This document shows positions 37,201-44,754 of a stretch of DNA of 64,000 nt, one piece after another (within the stretch, counting starts at the first letter, position 1; every line of letters begins with the position of its first letter). The stretch covers positions 1,426,378 through 1,490,377 of the forward strand of contig NZ_JADYWF010000001.1 in assembly GCF_015864945.1 (NCBI RefSeq), in the 5' to 3' direction. The notes below the pieces were generated by a model. That model worked only from the letters and a program-made list of their open reading frames with translations, had not been told where the DNA came from and did no database searches. A program made the position numbers and the translations under genes. The stretch comes from Salinibacterium sp. NG253. GTDB lineage: Bacteria > Actinomycetota > Actinomycetes > Actinomycetales > Microbacteriaceae.

Positions 37201-37451
37201 GTTGCGGTCGTCGACTCAAGCCCCTCAACACCCTGGATGGCGGCCTCGAGCGGGCCTGCCAAGTCCTTATCGACAACCGCCGGAGATGCGCCCGGGTAGG
37301 TCGAGACGATGAAGATCTGCGGCAGAGATAGCGACGGAATGAGCTCTTGCTTGAGCGACGTCAAAGCAACGCCACCGAAGATTCCGATAACGATCGTCAC
37401 GAGCGCGATGAGGGCTCGGTTACGCAGGGAGAAGACAGAAAGCAGATGCAC
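34296..37451 (-). CDS. RND-family efflux permease, SwrC/AcrB-like
   Basis: 1051 residues from a GTG at 37451 with GAAAG upstream. The AcrB layout is complete: twelve membrane helices and two large extracytoplasmic loops (residues about 40-330 and 560-870). The helix-4 acidic pair for proton transfer is present (GRVVDDSIVVIEN, near 397). In helix 10 the AcrB lysine position reads VVTNAIVLVD, with Thr in place of Lys as in Gram-positive SwrC-type pumps. A basic 40-residue tail ends the protein. No membrane-fusion or outer-membrane partner is nearby. Confidence 0.92.
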   Translation of the reverse strand: MHLLSVFSLRNRALIALVTIVIGIFGGVALTSLKQELIPSLSLPQIFIVSTYPGASPAVVDKDLAGPLEAAIQGVEGLESTTATSNSNFANISASFAYGTNIATAEQKIQLAINRISGQLPDSADTQVFTFNFTDLPVVQIAVSSDLDPLELSSKLEASTLVELNKLDGVSDASLLGTSTQRLVITPDQDELFINGLNNQDIISALDDNGVLLPAGEITEDGQTLTVQAGQRITTADGIAELPLLGGSNTDVVTISDVATVDVIDDPATGISRVDGEPSLTIAITKSPAGNTVAVSQAVLEAIPDLESALGNNTEFTVVFDQAPFIQESIDSLTTEGLLGLVFAVIVILVFLLSIRSTLVTAISIPASVLITFIGMQVSGYTLNIITLGALTISIGRVVDDSIVVIENIKRHVSMGEPKLQAIQAAVKEVAGAITASTVTTIAVFLPLALVGDITGELFRPFALTTAIALAASLFVSLTIVPVLAYWFLGNKAVPRHTEDAVEHAHAAGMPQEEKTNTLQRGYLPVIKWTLKRPVATLMTAVLLLGGTVALVPFMKTNFIGDSGQNTLTVNQTLPLGASLEARDEAAKKVEAVLMDLDGIETVQLSIGSSGGSLRAAFTGSGANAFSLTTDPDLDQTELQEDVREAVADIEDAGEITLAAASSGFASSDIEINLTATSDSELREASDALLEQVRDLDIVAEATSNLSEQQPFISIVVDRDKAAKVGLSEIAVGGIVTGAMNPNAVGSAVIDESTLSIYILNDLAPTTIEELEDFEIPGATGLIPLTDVATVSVDDGPASITSVKGVRSATLSVTPSSDDVGTASALVAAAVDEAELPAGASAELGGVATEQTDAFQQLGLALLVAILIVYVVMVATFKSLRQPLLLLVSVPFAATGAIALQVISGIPLGVASLIGVLMLIGIVVTNAIVLVDLINQYRVKGMRAREAIIEGASRRLRPILMTAAATIFALLPLGIGVTGQGGFISQPLAIIVIGGLVSSTVLTLVVLPVLYYLVEGAKERREDKKAAGTDRKSRRAAKKAGRETPVVATAE

Positions 37452-37609
37452 GAGGGAACTTTCGTTGCTGTTAAACGCGGGCGCGGTCGCAAAAACCACT
37501 TCTTGGTTAGGTCAATTCTCTCAGCACGCTCAGTATTCCGCGTACTCTCGCGAGATTACATCTGCGTTAAAGGTGCGAAGCCGAAACGACGCTCTCTCCG
37601 TCGTGAGGT

Positions 37610-39031
37610 TTAGACCACGTTGGCGAATTCACTGCTCGCTGGCGAGAACGGATGCCGCATCACCGTCGACCACGCTGCGGCGAGCGCCGAGACGCCCTGT
37701 TCCAGGTCGGCGGCGCCCCCGCTGAAGGGAATGCGCAGGAAGCGTTCGAAGGCGCCATCCATACCGAACCGCGGACCGGCCGCGATCACGAGCCCTTCGT
37801 TGCGGGCGGCGAGCACGAGCTGCGAGCTGACGGGTTGGCCGAGGCCGATCCACGCGGTCATTCCGCCGGGGGTGTGCGGCACCTGCCAGGACGGCAGTTG
37901 CTCGGCGAGCAGAGCGGAGAGGTGCTCGCGGCCAGCGCGCAGGGAGGTGCGGCGAGCATCCAGAATCGACGGGAAGGTTTCAAGGATGTTCGTGACAACT
38001 AGTTGTTCGAGCAGGGGCGTGCCGAGGTCACCGGCGGAGCGAGCACGAACGAGTTGGCGGATGGTGGCGCGGTCGGCGCGGATCCAGCCCGTGCGCAAAC
38101 CGCCCCACACTGTCTTGCCGACCGAACCCACGGAGATCGCGTTGCCGTGAGCGGCGAAGGGCAAGCGGATGCCGTTGCCATCCAAGTCGAGTTCGGCCAT
38201 TGTCTCGTCGGCGATGACTGCGGTGCCGTGGCGTTCCGCGAGGGTCAGTATTTTTTCGCGAAGCTCTTCGGGCATCGACTGACCGGTCGGGTTGTGGAAG
38301 TCAGGCATGAGGTACGCGAGCGAGGGGCTCGTGCGCTGGATAGCCTGCTCAACAGCGATGGCATCCCAGCCGGTTTCGGTCGAGACTCCCACCGGCACGA
38401 GTCGCGCGCCAGCTGCCCGGAGCGCGTCGAGGGCGTGCGGGTAGCTCGGGTTTTCCATGAGGGCACGGTCACCGCGCGACATAAGGGTGCGCGAGATCAG
38501 GGCGATGGCGTGCTGGGCGCCGAGAGTCACCATGATTTGGTTGGGGCTTGTCGGCAGACCGCGGTCGGCATAGCGCTGAGCGATTGCCTCACGCAGCACC
38601 GGGATCCCTACCGGGTCGAAGCCCGACTCCCCCAGATAGGCCGGCAGTTGTTCGGCGGCATGGCGGGATGCCTCAATCACCTCGGGAGCGGCCGAAATGG
38701 TCGACTTGCTGAAATCGAGCATCTGCGGGGCCGCGGAATCAGGGATCAGGCTTGCGCGATGCGGCAACTGGGCAACACTGCCCGAGCCCCGCGTGCTCTC
38801 GACGTAACCGCCCTCACGCAGCGCCGAATAGGCCGCCGTCACCGTGGTGCGGCTCACGCCGAGAGCGAGCGCCAACTCGCGCTCGGCTGGCAGGCGCGTC
38901 GAGGTCAGAATGCGGCCATCCATGATGAGAAGTCGGATGCGGTCAGAGACGGCCAGATAGGCAGCGTTCGATCCACTCGCACGCCACTCGCCCATCATCA
39001 CGACCAATGCGCGGGCAGAAAGGCTATTCAT
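37610..39031 (-). CDS. yczR: MocR-family regulator (GntR HTH plus aminotransferase fold), YczR-like
   Basis: 473 residues. Residues about 20-90 are a GntR winged helix (LPAERELALALGVSRTTVTA). A linker leads into a class-I aminotransferase fold (about 110-465) with the PLP lysine in VGSVGKTVWGGLRTGW near residue 305. These PLP-sensing proteins regulate transcription, usually of a neighbouring gene. The gene is divergent from a yczE-type membrane gene with a palindrome between them, the arrangement known for YczR/YczE pairs. Confidence 0.9.
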   Translation of the reverse strand: MNSLSARALVVMMGEWRASGSNAAYLAVSDRIRLLIMDGRILTSTRLPAERELALALGVSRTTVTAAYSALREGGYVESTRGSGSVAQLPHRASLIPDSAAPQMLDFSKSTISAAPEVIEASRHAAEQLPAYLGESGFDPVGIPVLREAIAQRYADRGLPTSPNQIMVTLGAQHAIALISRTLMSRGDRALMENPSYPHALDALRAAGARLVPVGVSTETGWDAIAVEQAIQRTSPSLAYLMPDFHNPTGQSMPEELREKILTLAERHGTAVIADETMAELDLDGNGIRLPFAAHGNAISVGSVGKTVWGGLRTGWIRADRATIRQLVRARSAGDLGTPLLEQLVVTNILETFPSILDARRTSLRAGREHLSALLAEQLPSWQVPHTPGGMTAWIGLGQPVSSQLVLAARNEGLVIAAGPRFGMDGAFERFLRIPFSGGAADLEQGVSALAAAWSTVMRHPFSPASSEFANVV

Positions 39032-39068
39032 GAGGCCACAATACCGCGATTGGCCCCTTGTTCCGAGT

Positions 39069-39084
39069 CCAATTCCGTAATTGG
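39069..39084. promoter_or_regulatory. Palindrome in the yczR/yczE divergent promoter
   Basis: CCAATT-CCGT-AATTGG has perfect 6-bp arms and is 9 bp from the yczE ATG and 38 bp from the yczR start. It is a plausible binding site for YczR; binding is inferred from position and symmetry only. Confidence 0.5.
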
Positions 39085-39092
39085 ATACTTAC

Positions 39093-39743
39093 ATGACTCC
39101 CCGCCTCACCATGACACGACGCATCGTTCAGCTCGGCATCGGCCTGTTCCTCTACGGCTTCGCCATTGCTCTGATGATTCGCGCCGAGGTTGGAGTTGGC
39201 CCGTGGGATGTACTCGGTCAAGGCGTCTCGCTCACCACCGGCATCCCCTTTGGGTTTGTTACCAACATCATTGGCCTTGTGGTGTTGCTGCTGTGGATCC
39301 CGATCCGCCAGAAGCCCGGCATCGGAACAGTCTTCAACGTGGCGCTCGTCGGACCGAGTGCCCAACTCGGGCTCTGGATGCTGCCCGAGATTGAGGGACT
39401 CGCCCTGCGCATCCTCGTGTTTGCCGCCGGCCTGCTGCTGCTCGGAATTGCGACCGGCCTCTACCTCGGGGCACGCTTTGGGCCCGGCCCGCGCGATGGC
39501 CTCATGACGGGCATCCACCACCGCTACGGTGGCAAGATTTGGGTCGTGCGCAGCAGCATTGAACTTGTCGTGTTGAGCATCGGGGCGTTCCTCGGTGGCG
39601 ACCTCGGCTGGGGCACCCTCGCGTTCGCACTCCTGATCGGGCCCATCGTGCATGTCACTATTCCGCGACTCATGGTGCCGGCCGCCGTCTCTGGCGAGAG
39701 CGTGGAGACGCCGGAGCCGAGCCCCGACGTCACCGTTCCGTAG
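39093..39743 (+). CDS. yczE: YczE/YyaS/YitT-type membrane protein
   Basis: 216 residues from the ATG at 39093. Four to five membrane helices carry family features: RIVQLGIGLFLYGFAIALMIRAEVGVGPWDVL at the N-terminus and GARFGPGPRDGLMTGIHHRYGG near residue 130. YczE-type proteins are of unknown or pyridoxine-related transport function. The gene is divergent from its likely regulator yczR. There is little room for a ribosome site, so the message may be leaderless. Confidence 0.88.
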   Translation: MTPRLTMTRRIVQLGIGLFLYGFAIALMIRAEVGVGPWDVLGQGVSLTTGIPFGFVTNIIGLVVLLLWIPIRQKPGIGTVFNVALVGPSAQLGLWMLPEIEGLALRILVFAAGLLLLGIATGLYLGARFGPGPRDGLMTGIHHRYGGKIWVVRSSIELVVLSIGAFLGGDLGWGTLAFALLIGPIVHVTIPRLMVPAAVSGESVETPEPSPDVTVP

Positions 39744-39820
39744 CGGCGCCGCACCCGCGCAGCGCGAGCACCCCGCAACCCGCCGCAACCCGCCCACGTG
39801 CGACAGATCAGCGGCGCGGA

Positions 39821-40606
39821 CTAGCTCCAGCGTGTGGCCGCAAATGCAACCATGGCCGCGCGTACGAACTCGGCACCCGCCTGCCCTCCGTAATTACGAG
39901 CGAAGCGGGGATCAGCGACATACATCTCGGCAAGCCCGAGGTAATACTCCCGGGGCGGCCCCGCTTTTCCTTCGCTCGGAGTGCCGGGGATGCCGACAAG
40001 CGCGTCGAACTGACGCTGTGCGAGCACCTGAGCGGAGTCGCTCTCGGGGTCGGTGCCTTGCTCGTCCGCAGCGGCCCAGTCGTCCGCCAGCTGCTTCTGC
40101 GCCGCAACGAACGCAGCTTGGTCGGCCGCGCTCATCGCCTTCCACCAGGTGTTACTCGCCGCATACGAGTCAGCGCCCCAGCGCTGCTCGACTTCGTCCT
40201 TATGGGCGGTGTGGTCGAATCCGTCGAACATTTCTTCAGCCATGAGTGGCTCTCCTTCTGCGAGTTTGTGGATGGTGGTGCTCACCGATGCAATGAGCCG
40301 ATCGATGCGCTGCTTCTCGCTTTCGAGCAGGCGCACATGGTCTCTGAGCGCAGCCGTGTCATCCCGTTGTCCGGCGAGAACCTCGGCAATGGCCGGAAGG
40401 CCGAGCCCGAGTTCGCGCAACAGCAGAATGCGTTGAAGGCGAGCGAGAGCATCCGCGTCGTAATAGCGGTAGCCATTGGTGCCGACCCGGCTTGGTGTGA
40501 GCAGCCCGATGTCGTCGTAGTGCCGCAGCGTGCGCGATGTCGTGCCCGTGATGCGGGCGACGTCGTTGATCGAACGCTCGGCGAGCGGTGGGGTGTCGTG
40601 TGCCAT
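39821..40606 (-). CDS. TipA-like MerR-family regulator
   Basis: 261 residues. The MerR helix-turn-helix occupies residues about 10-80 (INDVARITGTTSRTLRHYDDIGLLTPSR; YRYYDADALARLQRI). A coiled dimerisation helix follows, then a TipAS-like C-terminal domain (from about 125; ARNYGGQAGAEFVRAAM). TipAS domains bind drugs covalently in TipAL; the sequence does not identify a ligand here. A perfect palindrome before the start suggests autoregulation. Confidence 0.9.
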   Translation of the reverse strand: MAHDTPPLAERSINDVARITGTTSRTLRHYDDIGLLTPSRVGTNGYRYYDADALARLQRILLLRELGLGLPAIAEVLAGQRDDTAALRDHVRLLESEKQRIDRLIASVSTTIHKLAEGEPLMAEEMFDGFDHTAHKDEVEQRWGADSYAASNTWWKAMSAADQAAFVAAQKQLADDWAAADEQGTDPESDSAQVLAQRQFDALVGIPGTPSEGKAGPPREYYLGLAEMYVADPRFARNYGGQAGAEFVRAAMVAFAATRWS

Positions 40607-40622
40607 ACCTCGACGGTAGAGG

Positions 40623-40637
40623 TTGACGTTACGTCAA
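40623..40637. promoter_or_regulatory. MerR-type operator before the TipA-like gene
   Basis: TTGACGTTACGTCAA is a perfect palindrome (7-bp arms, 1-nt centre), 17 bp upstream of the TipA-like start. It would lie between or across the -35 and -10 elements, the usual location of MerR-family operators. Confidence 0.65.
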
Positions 40638-40653
40638 TGTCAAGCGCGCGACG

Positions 40654-41295
40654 CTATTCGGTGAATTTCACCGGAACGTAGACATCCTGCACCCGGTCAT
40701 TGAGCGCGGTGTGGTCGTTGCGGGTGAAGATGCCGCACTCGTTCGTGATGCAGTCAGCGTCTTCGCCTTGCGGGTCACCGAGCTCGAGGTAGGCCGTGAA
40801 AGTGCCGGTCGCGGTGTCGTCATAACTGCGAGCACCGAAGAGTCGCCACGCCCAGTCGGCGTTGATCCAGTTGCTGGGGGCCCACTGCACGGTGCCTTCG
40901 GCCACGTTTTCTTGCTGCTGCGACGGCACTCCGCCGATGCAGGGCCCTGGCTTGCCTGCGGGCGTTTCGGGGATGACGCACACGGCAACGTACACACCCT
41001 GCGTGCCGTCGTAGCCGGTTCCCGTCACGACCACCCGTTCGTCACGAACGAGTGCTTCGGTGTCGATGGGTTCGCCGTTTTCACCGGCGACGCTGAGCGT
41101 GCGGGTTCGTCCGTCATCACCCTCGGCGGTGACAGAGAGCGGCCATTCGCCAGCCGTGAGTTCTTGGTTCGATTGACCCGCGCTCTCGTGCGTGAGAATC
41201 GGCACGACGATGATGGCGATGGGAACGAGCAACACCACAACTACGGCGAGCACGATCCACGGCCAACGGCGGCGGCGCGCAGCAGTTCGGGTCAT
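40654..41295 (-). CDS. Membrane-anchored extracytoplasmic protein with possible neocarzinostatin-like Ig fold
   Basis: 213 residues. A basic N-terminus (RRRRWPW) and a membrane helix (IVLAVVVVLLVPIAIIVV) anchor an extracytoplasmic domain. That domain has VVVTGTGYDGTQGVYVAVCV, paired cysteines (PCIGG; DCITNECGIF) and RNDHTALNDRVQDVYVPVKF. This pattern recalls neocarzinostatin-type immunoglobulin-like domains, which bind small hydrophobic ligands; this is inference. It lies 17 bp beyond the MerR operator, which is upstream of the neighbouring TipA-like gene. Confidence 0.7.
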   Translation of the reverse strand: MTRTAARRRRWPWIVLAVVVVLLVPIAIIVVPILTHESAGQSNQELTAGEWPLSVTAEGDDGRTRTLSVAGENGEPIDTEALVRDERVVVTGTGYDGTQGVYVAVCVIPETPAGKPGPCIGGVPSQQQENVAEGTVQWAPSNWINADWAWRLFGARSYDDTATGTFTAYLELGDPQGEDADCITNECGIFTRNDHTALNDRVQDVYVPVKFTE

Positions 41296-41400
41296 GGCTT
41301 CAGTCTAGGACTGCGCGCATGGCGCGGGGCAGCGCCCGCTTGCCATAGGGTGACTGTATAGGCAGTACAGACCCGAGAACTGGCACTTGGAAGGCAGCGC

Positions 41401-41796
41401 ATGATCCGTGAACTCGCTGCCGTTGCCGTTGGCGGTGCTATCGGCACCGGAATGCGGTTCGCCCTCGATCTTGCCTTCACCACCGACGATGGGCTGTTTC
41501 CCCTCTCCACTCTGATCGCCAATATTGTTGGCAGTTTCGTGCTGGCACTCGTCGTCGCCGAGCTGTGGACACCAGCCCCGGTCTGGGCCCGTGCCGGCCT
41601 AGGCGCCGGTCTTCTCGGTTCCTTCACTACCTTCTCCGCACTTGCCGTCGCCGTCGCGCAACTCATTGGTGCCGACCAGCTCATCCCTGCCCTCATCTAC
41701 CTCGCCGCCACCATGGTGCTCGGACTCGCCGCGGCCGCACTGGGCCTGCGCCTCGGTTTCGCTCGCGCACGCCGTCCTGACTTGGTGAACGAATGA
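41401..41796 (+). CDS. crcB: Fluoride efflux channel subunit CrcB (first)
   Basis: 131 residues with four membrane helices. The Fluc signatures are VGGAIGTGMRF at the start, IVGSFVLALVVAEL, and the break-helix motif GSFTTFSALAV near residue 75. Fluc channels are dual-topology dimers; here two adjacent unequal genes suggest an obligate heterodimer. I looked for a fluoride (crcB) riboswitch in the 105 bp upstream and did not find its conserved core. Confidence 0.93.
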   Translation: MIRELAAVAVGGAIGTGMRFALDLAFTTDDGLFPLSTLIANIVGSFVLALVVAELWTPAPVWARAGLGAGLLGSFTTFSALAVAVAQLIGADQLIPALIYLAATMVLGLAAAALGLRLGFARARRPDLVNE

Positions 41797-42170
41797 CCGC
41801 GGGCGTGGTGTTTGCGATCCTGGGCGCCGGAGCCGCCGGGGCCGTCTTGCGCTACCTCACCGCACGCGCGTTTGTTCCGAACAAGCGGTTCCCGTGGGCC
41901 GTGCTCGTCGTCAACGTCATCGGTTCTGCCCTCGGCGGCACCTTGGCTGGCATGGCGCACATTGGCACGATCGACCCCAACCTCGAGCTCGTGCTGCTCA
42001 CCGGACTCTGCGGCGGACTCACCACCTTCAGCACCCTCAGCGTTGAAACAATGCAGATCGCCACCATGAAGCGACTCCAGACCGCCGTCGCTAGCGTTGC
42101 CGCCAACCTCGTGCTCGGCATCGGCGTCGCCGCCGCGACCTACTTCGGCCTCATCGCGCTCGCGACTTAG
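41793..42170 (+). CDS. crcB: Fluoride efflux channel subunit CrcB (second)
   Basis: 125 residues. It overlaps the first crcB by 4 bp (ATGA). It has the same four-helix plan, with GAAGAVLRYLTARAF, NVIGSALGGTLAGM and CGGLTTFSTLSVETMQI, including the phenylalanine-box Phe and the Thr-Phe-Ser motif. Together the two subunits expel cytoplasmic fluoride. Confidence 0.93.
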   Translation: MTAGVVFAILGAGAAGAVLRYLTARAFVPNKRFPWAVLVVNVIGSALGGTLAGMAHIGTIDPNLELVLLTGLCGGLTTFSTLSVETMQIATMKRLQTAVASVAANLVLGIGVAAATYFGLIALAT

Positions 42171-42213
42171 CCTCATCACTCGGCTGCGTCGCCAGTGGGG
42201 TTTAACCCGCCGC

Positions 42214-42831
42214 TCAGGCGTCGCGAACAGCCGCCACGAAAGCACGAATCAGTGCGGGATCCTTCACGCCTCGGCTCACTTCGACGCCGCTCGACACATC
42301 AACGCCTCCCGGCTGCATGATGCCGACAAGCTCGGCCACATTCTGCGGGGTGAGGCCACCGGCCAGAATCCAAAAGCCGTCAGGCGCAGCATCCGACAGC
42401 AGGGTGGGATCAAACGCTGCTCCGCCGCCCGGCGTCACCGCGTCGATCAGCAATCGGTCATCGGCGCGCAGTACTCCGTCACGACTGAGTCGGCGGTAAT
42501 CATCGATAGACAGCGCGCGGATGGTGCCGAAGCCCTCTGCCCGCAGCCGGTCAAACTCTGCCTCAGTCTCGTCACCGTGCAACTGCACTGTCGCTACCCC
42601 TGCAGCGCTCGCGGTGCGGAGCACCGTCTCGATCGGCTGGTTGCGAAAGACGCCAACCGTTTCCAGCGTGGACGGCAAGCCCGCGATGAGGGAACGCGCG
42701 TGCTCGGCACTGACCTCACGGGGGCTGCCGGGAGCGAAAACGAACCCGATCGCGTCGGCGCCGCTGTCGGCGACTGCCGCTGTGGCATCCGCAGTGCTGA
42801 TGCCACAGATCTTCACGAAACGATGAGTCAT
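42214..42831 (-). CDS. trpF: Phosphoribosylanthranilate isomerase
   Basis: 205 residues. It converts N-(5'-phosphoribosyl)anthranilate to the ribulose derivative in tryptophan synthesis. The catalytic Cys is in VKICGIS at residue 9, the catalytic Asp in the VDVSSGVEVSRGVKD region near residue 180, and the phosphate-binding stretch is ILAGGLTPQNVAEL. The gene overlaps the upstream psuK by 4 bp and is the last gene of the psuG operon, away from other trp genes, which is unusual. Confidence 0.93.
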   Translation of the reverse strand: MTHRFVKICGISTADATAAVADSGADAIGFVFAPGSPREVSAEHARSLIAGLPSTLETVGVFRNQPIETVLRTASAAGVATVQLHGDETEAEFDRLRAEGFGTIRALSIDDYRRLSRDGVLRADDRLLIDAVTPGGGAAFDPTLLSDAAPDGFWILAGGLTPQNVAELVGIMQPGGVDVSSGVEVSRGVKDPALIRAFVAAVRDA

Positions 42832-43700
42832 CCGGCAGAGGCTCCTGGCGAGCAGAGAACAAGCGCTGCCGACGAGTGCCCGCCGACGCAGGCTTTCTGC
42901 AAATCGTGCGTCGCGAGGTACGACGTGAGGAAACCAGCAGCGAAGGCGTCACCGGCACCCGTGAGGTCGCGCACGGCGGGCACCGGAGGCACCGCCACGG
43001 TGAGCGGCTCACTGCCGGGCTGGTGCACGATCGTGGGATCGGCACCCGCTTTGGTGACGATGATCGTGTCGGTCAAGCGCGCTGCATTGGTGCCCGGTTT
43101 TCCGTCGACGACCACATCGAGGCACGCCATTTCGCTCTGGTTGCCGATGAGGAAATCGGGAGCCAGATCGACCATCAGGTCAAGGAAGCGGTCGATGCCG
43201 TACTGGGCGAGCATCCCCGTGGAAGAGACATCGATTGACACCAGAATGCCCCTTCTCTTTGCGCGACGGATGACGTCGATCACTGTATCGCCGACAGGGG
43301 CCCCGTTGAAGGAGTAGGCCGACACGTGCAGCAGCTCAAGCCCGTCGAGCCACTCATCAGGCACCTCGTCGAGCATCGTCGCCGCAGCTCGGTTCGGCAG
43401 CATGCTGCGTTCGCCGTCTTGATCGATCAGGATGATGACGGTGCCGGTGACGTGCTTGCGCTGCACGCGCACGTCAACGCCTTCCGCTTCCAAGTCCTGC
43501 ACGAGGGCGGTGCCGAGGTTGTCGTTTCCGACGCAGCCGATGAACCGGGTCGGACCGAGACGGCCAGCAAAGCTCGCTACGTTTGCCCCGCTTCCGCCAC
43601 GAGTGTGGAAGATTTCGGCTTCGGTGTCGGTGCCGTGGCGGAGTGGCTCCGAGAGCCACACCACGACGTCCTCAACGAGATCGCCAATGATGCCGAGCAC
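42828..43700 (-). CDS. psuK: PfkB-family kinase, probable pseudouridine kinase
   Basis: About 290 residues from a GTG at 43700 (VLGIIGDLVED), 14 bp after the psuG stop; the frame stays open further up through psuG, but that part is out-of-frame shadow. PfkB signatures are GGSGANVASFAGRLG near residue 35 and LTGAGDAFAAGFL near 250, with the catalytic Asp. With PsuG it would phosphorylate pseudouridine before cleavage. The substrate is inferred from the partner gene. Confidence 0.85.
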   Translation of the reverse strand: MLGIIGDLVEDVVVWLSEPLRHGTDTEAEIFHTRGGSGANVASFAGRLGPTRFIGCVGNDNLGTALVQDLEAEGVDVRVQRKHVTGTVIILIDQDGERSMLPNRAAATMLDEVPDEWLDGLELLHVSAYSFNGAPVGDTVIDVIRRAKRRGILVSIDVSSTGMLAQYGIDRFLDLMVDLAPDFLIGNQSEMACLDVVVDGKPGTNAARLTDTIIVTKAGADPTIVHQPGSEPLTVAVPPVPAVRDLTGAGDAFAAGFLTSYLATHDLQKACVGGHSSAALVLCSPGASAG

Positions 43701-43714
43701 GTGTTCGCTCGCCG

Positions 43715-44626
43715 CTAGCGCGTGAGCGCCGTGGCGACGAGTCCACCGAGCGAGACGTTGCCGCGGTAAACCTCGACGTTGACATCCAGGCTGACGCCCT
43801 TGGTGTCCTTCTGGATGAAGTCGAGCAAGAACGGGGTTGAGGCGTTGCCGCTGATGCCCTGCTTCTCGGCTTCGGCCCATGCCCGGGCGAGGATGTCGTC
43901 GAGCTGCTCCGGCGGAAGCTGCTTGTCGGCGGCGACGGGGTTGGCCAGCAACACCGACTGCGGCAGGCCGAGTTCATCGCGTGCGGTGACAACGGCGGCG
44001 ACCTCTTCGGGAGTGTCGACCGAGTAGCCGATGCTGAAGCCTGAGTCAGTGACATAGAAGCCCGGGTACTTGGTGGTGCCGTAGCCGATGACCGGGATGT
44101 TGAGGGTCTCGAAGCGTTCGAGGGTTGCGGGGATGTCGAGAATCGACTTCACTCCGGCGCTGATCACGAGGATCGGGATTTGCGCGAGCGTGGTCATGTC
44201 GGCCGACTCGTCGAAAGTTTCGGAGGCACCGTGGTGAACGCCACCGAGGCCGCCGGTGGAGAAGACCTTCACGCCAGCATGGTGGGCGAGGAACGCGGTT
44301 GCTGCGACGGTGGTGCCACCGTGGATGCCGAGCGCGCGAACAACAGGAAGGTCGCGAAGGCTGGCCTTGGCAATCTTGTCGGTGTTGGAAAGTTCAGTGA
44401 TCTGTTCGGTGCTGAGGCCGACAGTCGGCACACCGTTGAAGACACCGATCGTGGCGGGCGTGACGCCCTGCGCGCGAAGACCGGCTTCGGCTTCAAGAGC
44501 AACGTCGAGGTTGCGCGGGCGAGGAAGGCCGTGGGTGAAGATCGTGGATTCGAGAGCGACAACGGGGCGGTTCTCGCGCACCGCATCTTGCACTTCTTGG
44601 GAAACGTGGATGACGGGTTCAGACAT
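43715..44626 (-). CDS. psuG: Pseudouridine-5'-phosphate glycosidase
   Basis: 303 residues from the ATG at 44626 with AAAGAGA upstream. It cleaves pseudouridine 5'-phosphate into uracil and ribose 5-phosphate. Family stretches include VALESTIFTHGLP, the loop GGLGGVHHGASETFDESADM, GYGTTKYPGFYV and VLLANPVAADKQLP. It is the first gene of a psuG-psuK-trpF unit. A LysR-type gene is divergent upstream and probably regulates it. Confidence 0.94.
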   Translation of the reverse strand: MSEPVIHVSQEVQDAVRENRPVVALESTIFTHGLPRPRNLDVALEAEAGLRAQGVTPATIGVFNGVPTVGLSTEQITELSNTDKIAKASLRDLPVVRALGIHGGTTVAATAFLAHHAGVKVFSTGGLGGVHHGASETFDESADMTTLAQIPILVISAGVKSILDIPATLERFETLNIPVIGYGTTKYPGFYVTDSGFSIGYSVDTPEEVAAVVTARDELGLPQSVLLANPVAADKQLPPEQLDDILARAWAEAEKQGISGNASTPFLLDFIQKDTKGVSLDVNVEVYRGNVSLGGLVATALTR

Positions 44627-44739
44627 AGTCAATCTCTTTCTTCGCTGTGCTCTTCACTGATGCTCGGCCGGAGGCGTACCTCTCTCCCCACCGTAACCAG
44701 TCGATTGCCAAGAATCCAGAAAGAGTCACGAGAGTTTCG

Positions 44740-44754
44740 ATAGGTTTAACCTAT
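44740..44754. promoter_or_regulatory. LysR-type operator overlapping the regulator's own start codon
   Basis: ATAGGTTTAACCTAT is a perfect 7-1-7 palindrome that fits the T-N11-A LysR box. It overlaps the ATG of the lysR gene (44753) and lies 113 bp upstream of psuG. This is the classical position for autorepression plus control of the divergent operon. Confidence 0.65.

Noticed and set aside
41296-41400. Possible fluoride riboswitch before crcB
   Set aside because: The conserved pseudoknot core of the crcB motif is not recognisable in this sequence.
43701-43880. Longer psuK reading extending into psuG
   Set aside because: The extra residues are Arg/His/Gln-rich shadow sequence inside psuG; PfkB similarity starts at the GTG at 43700.
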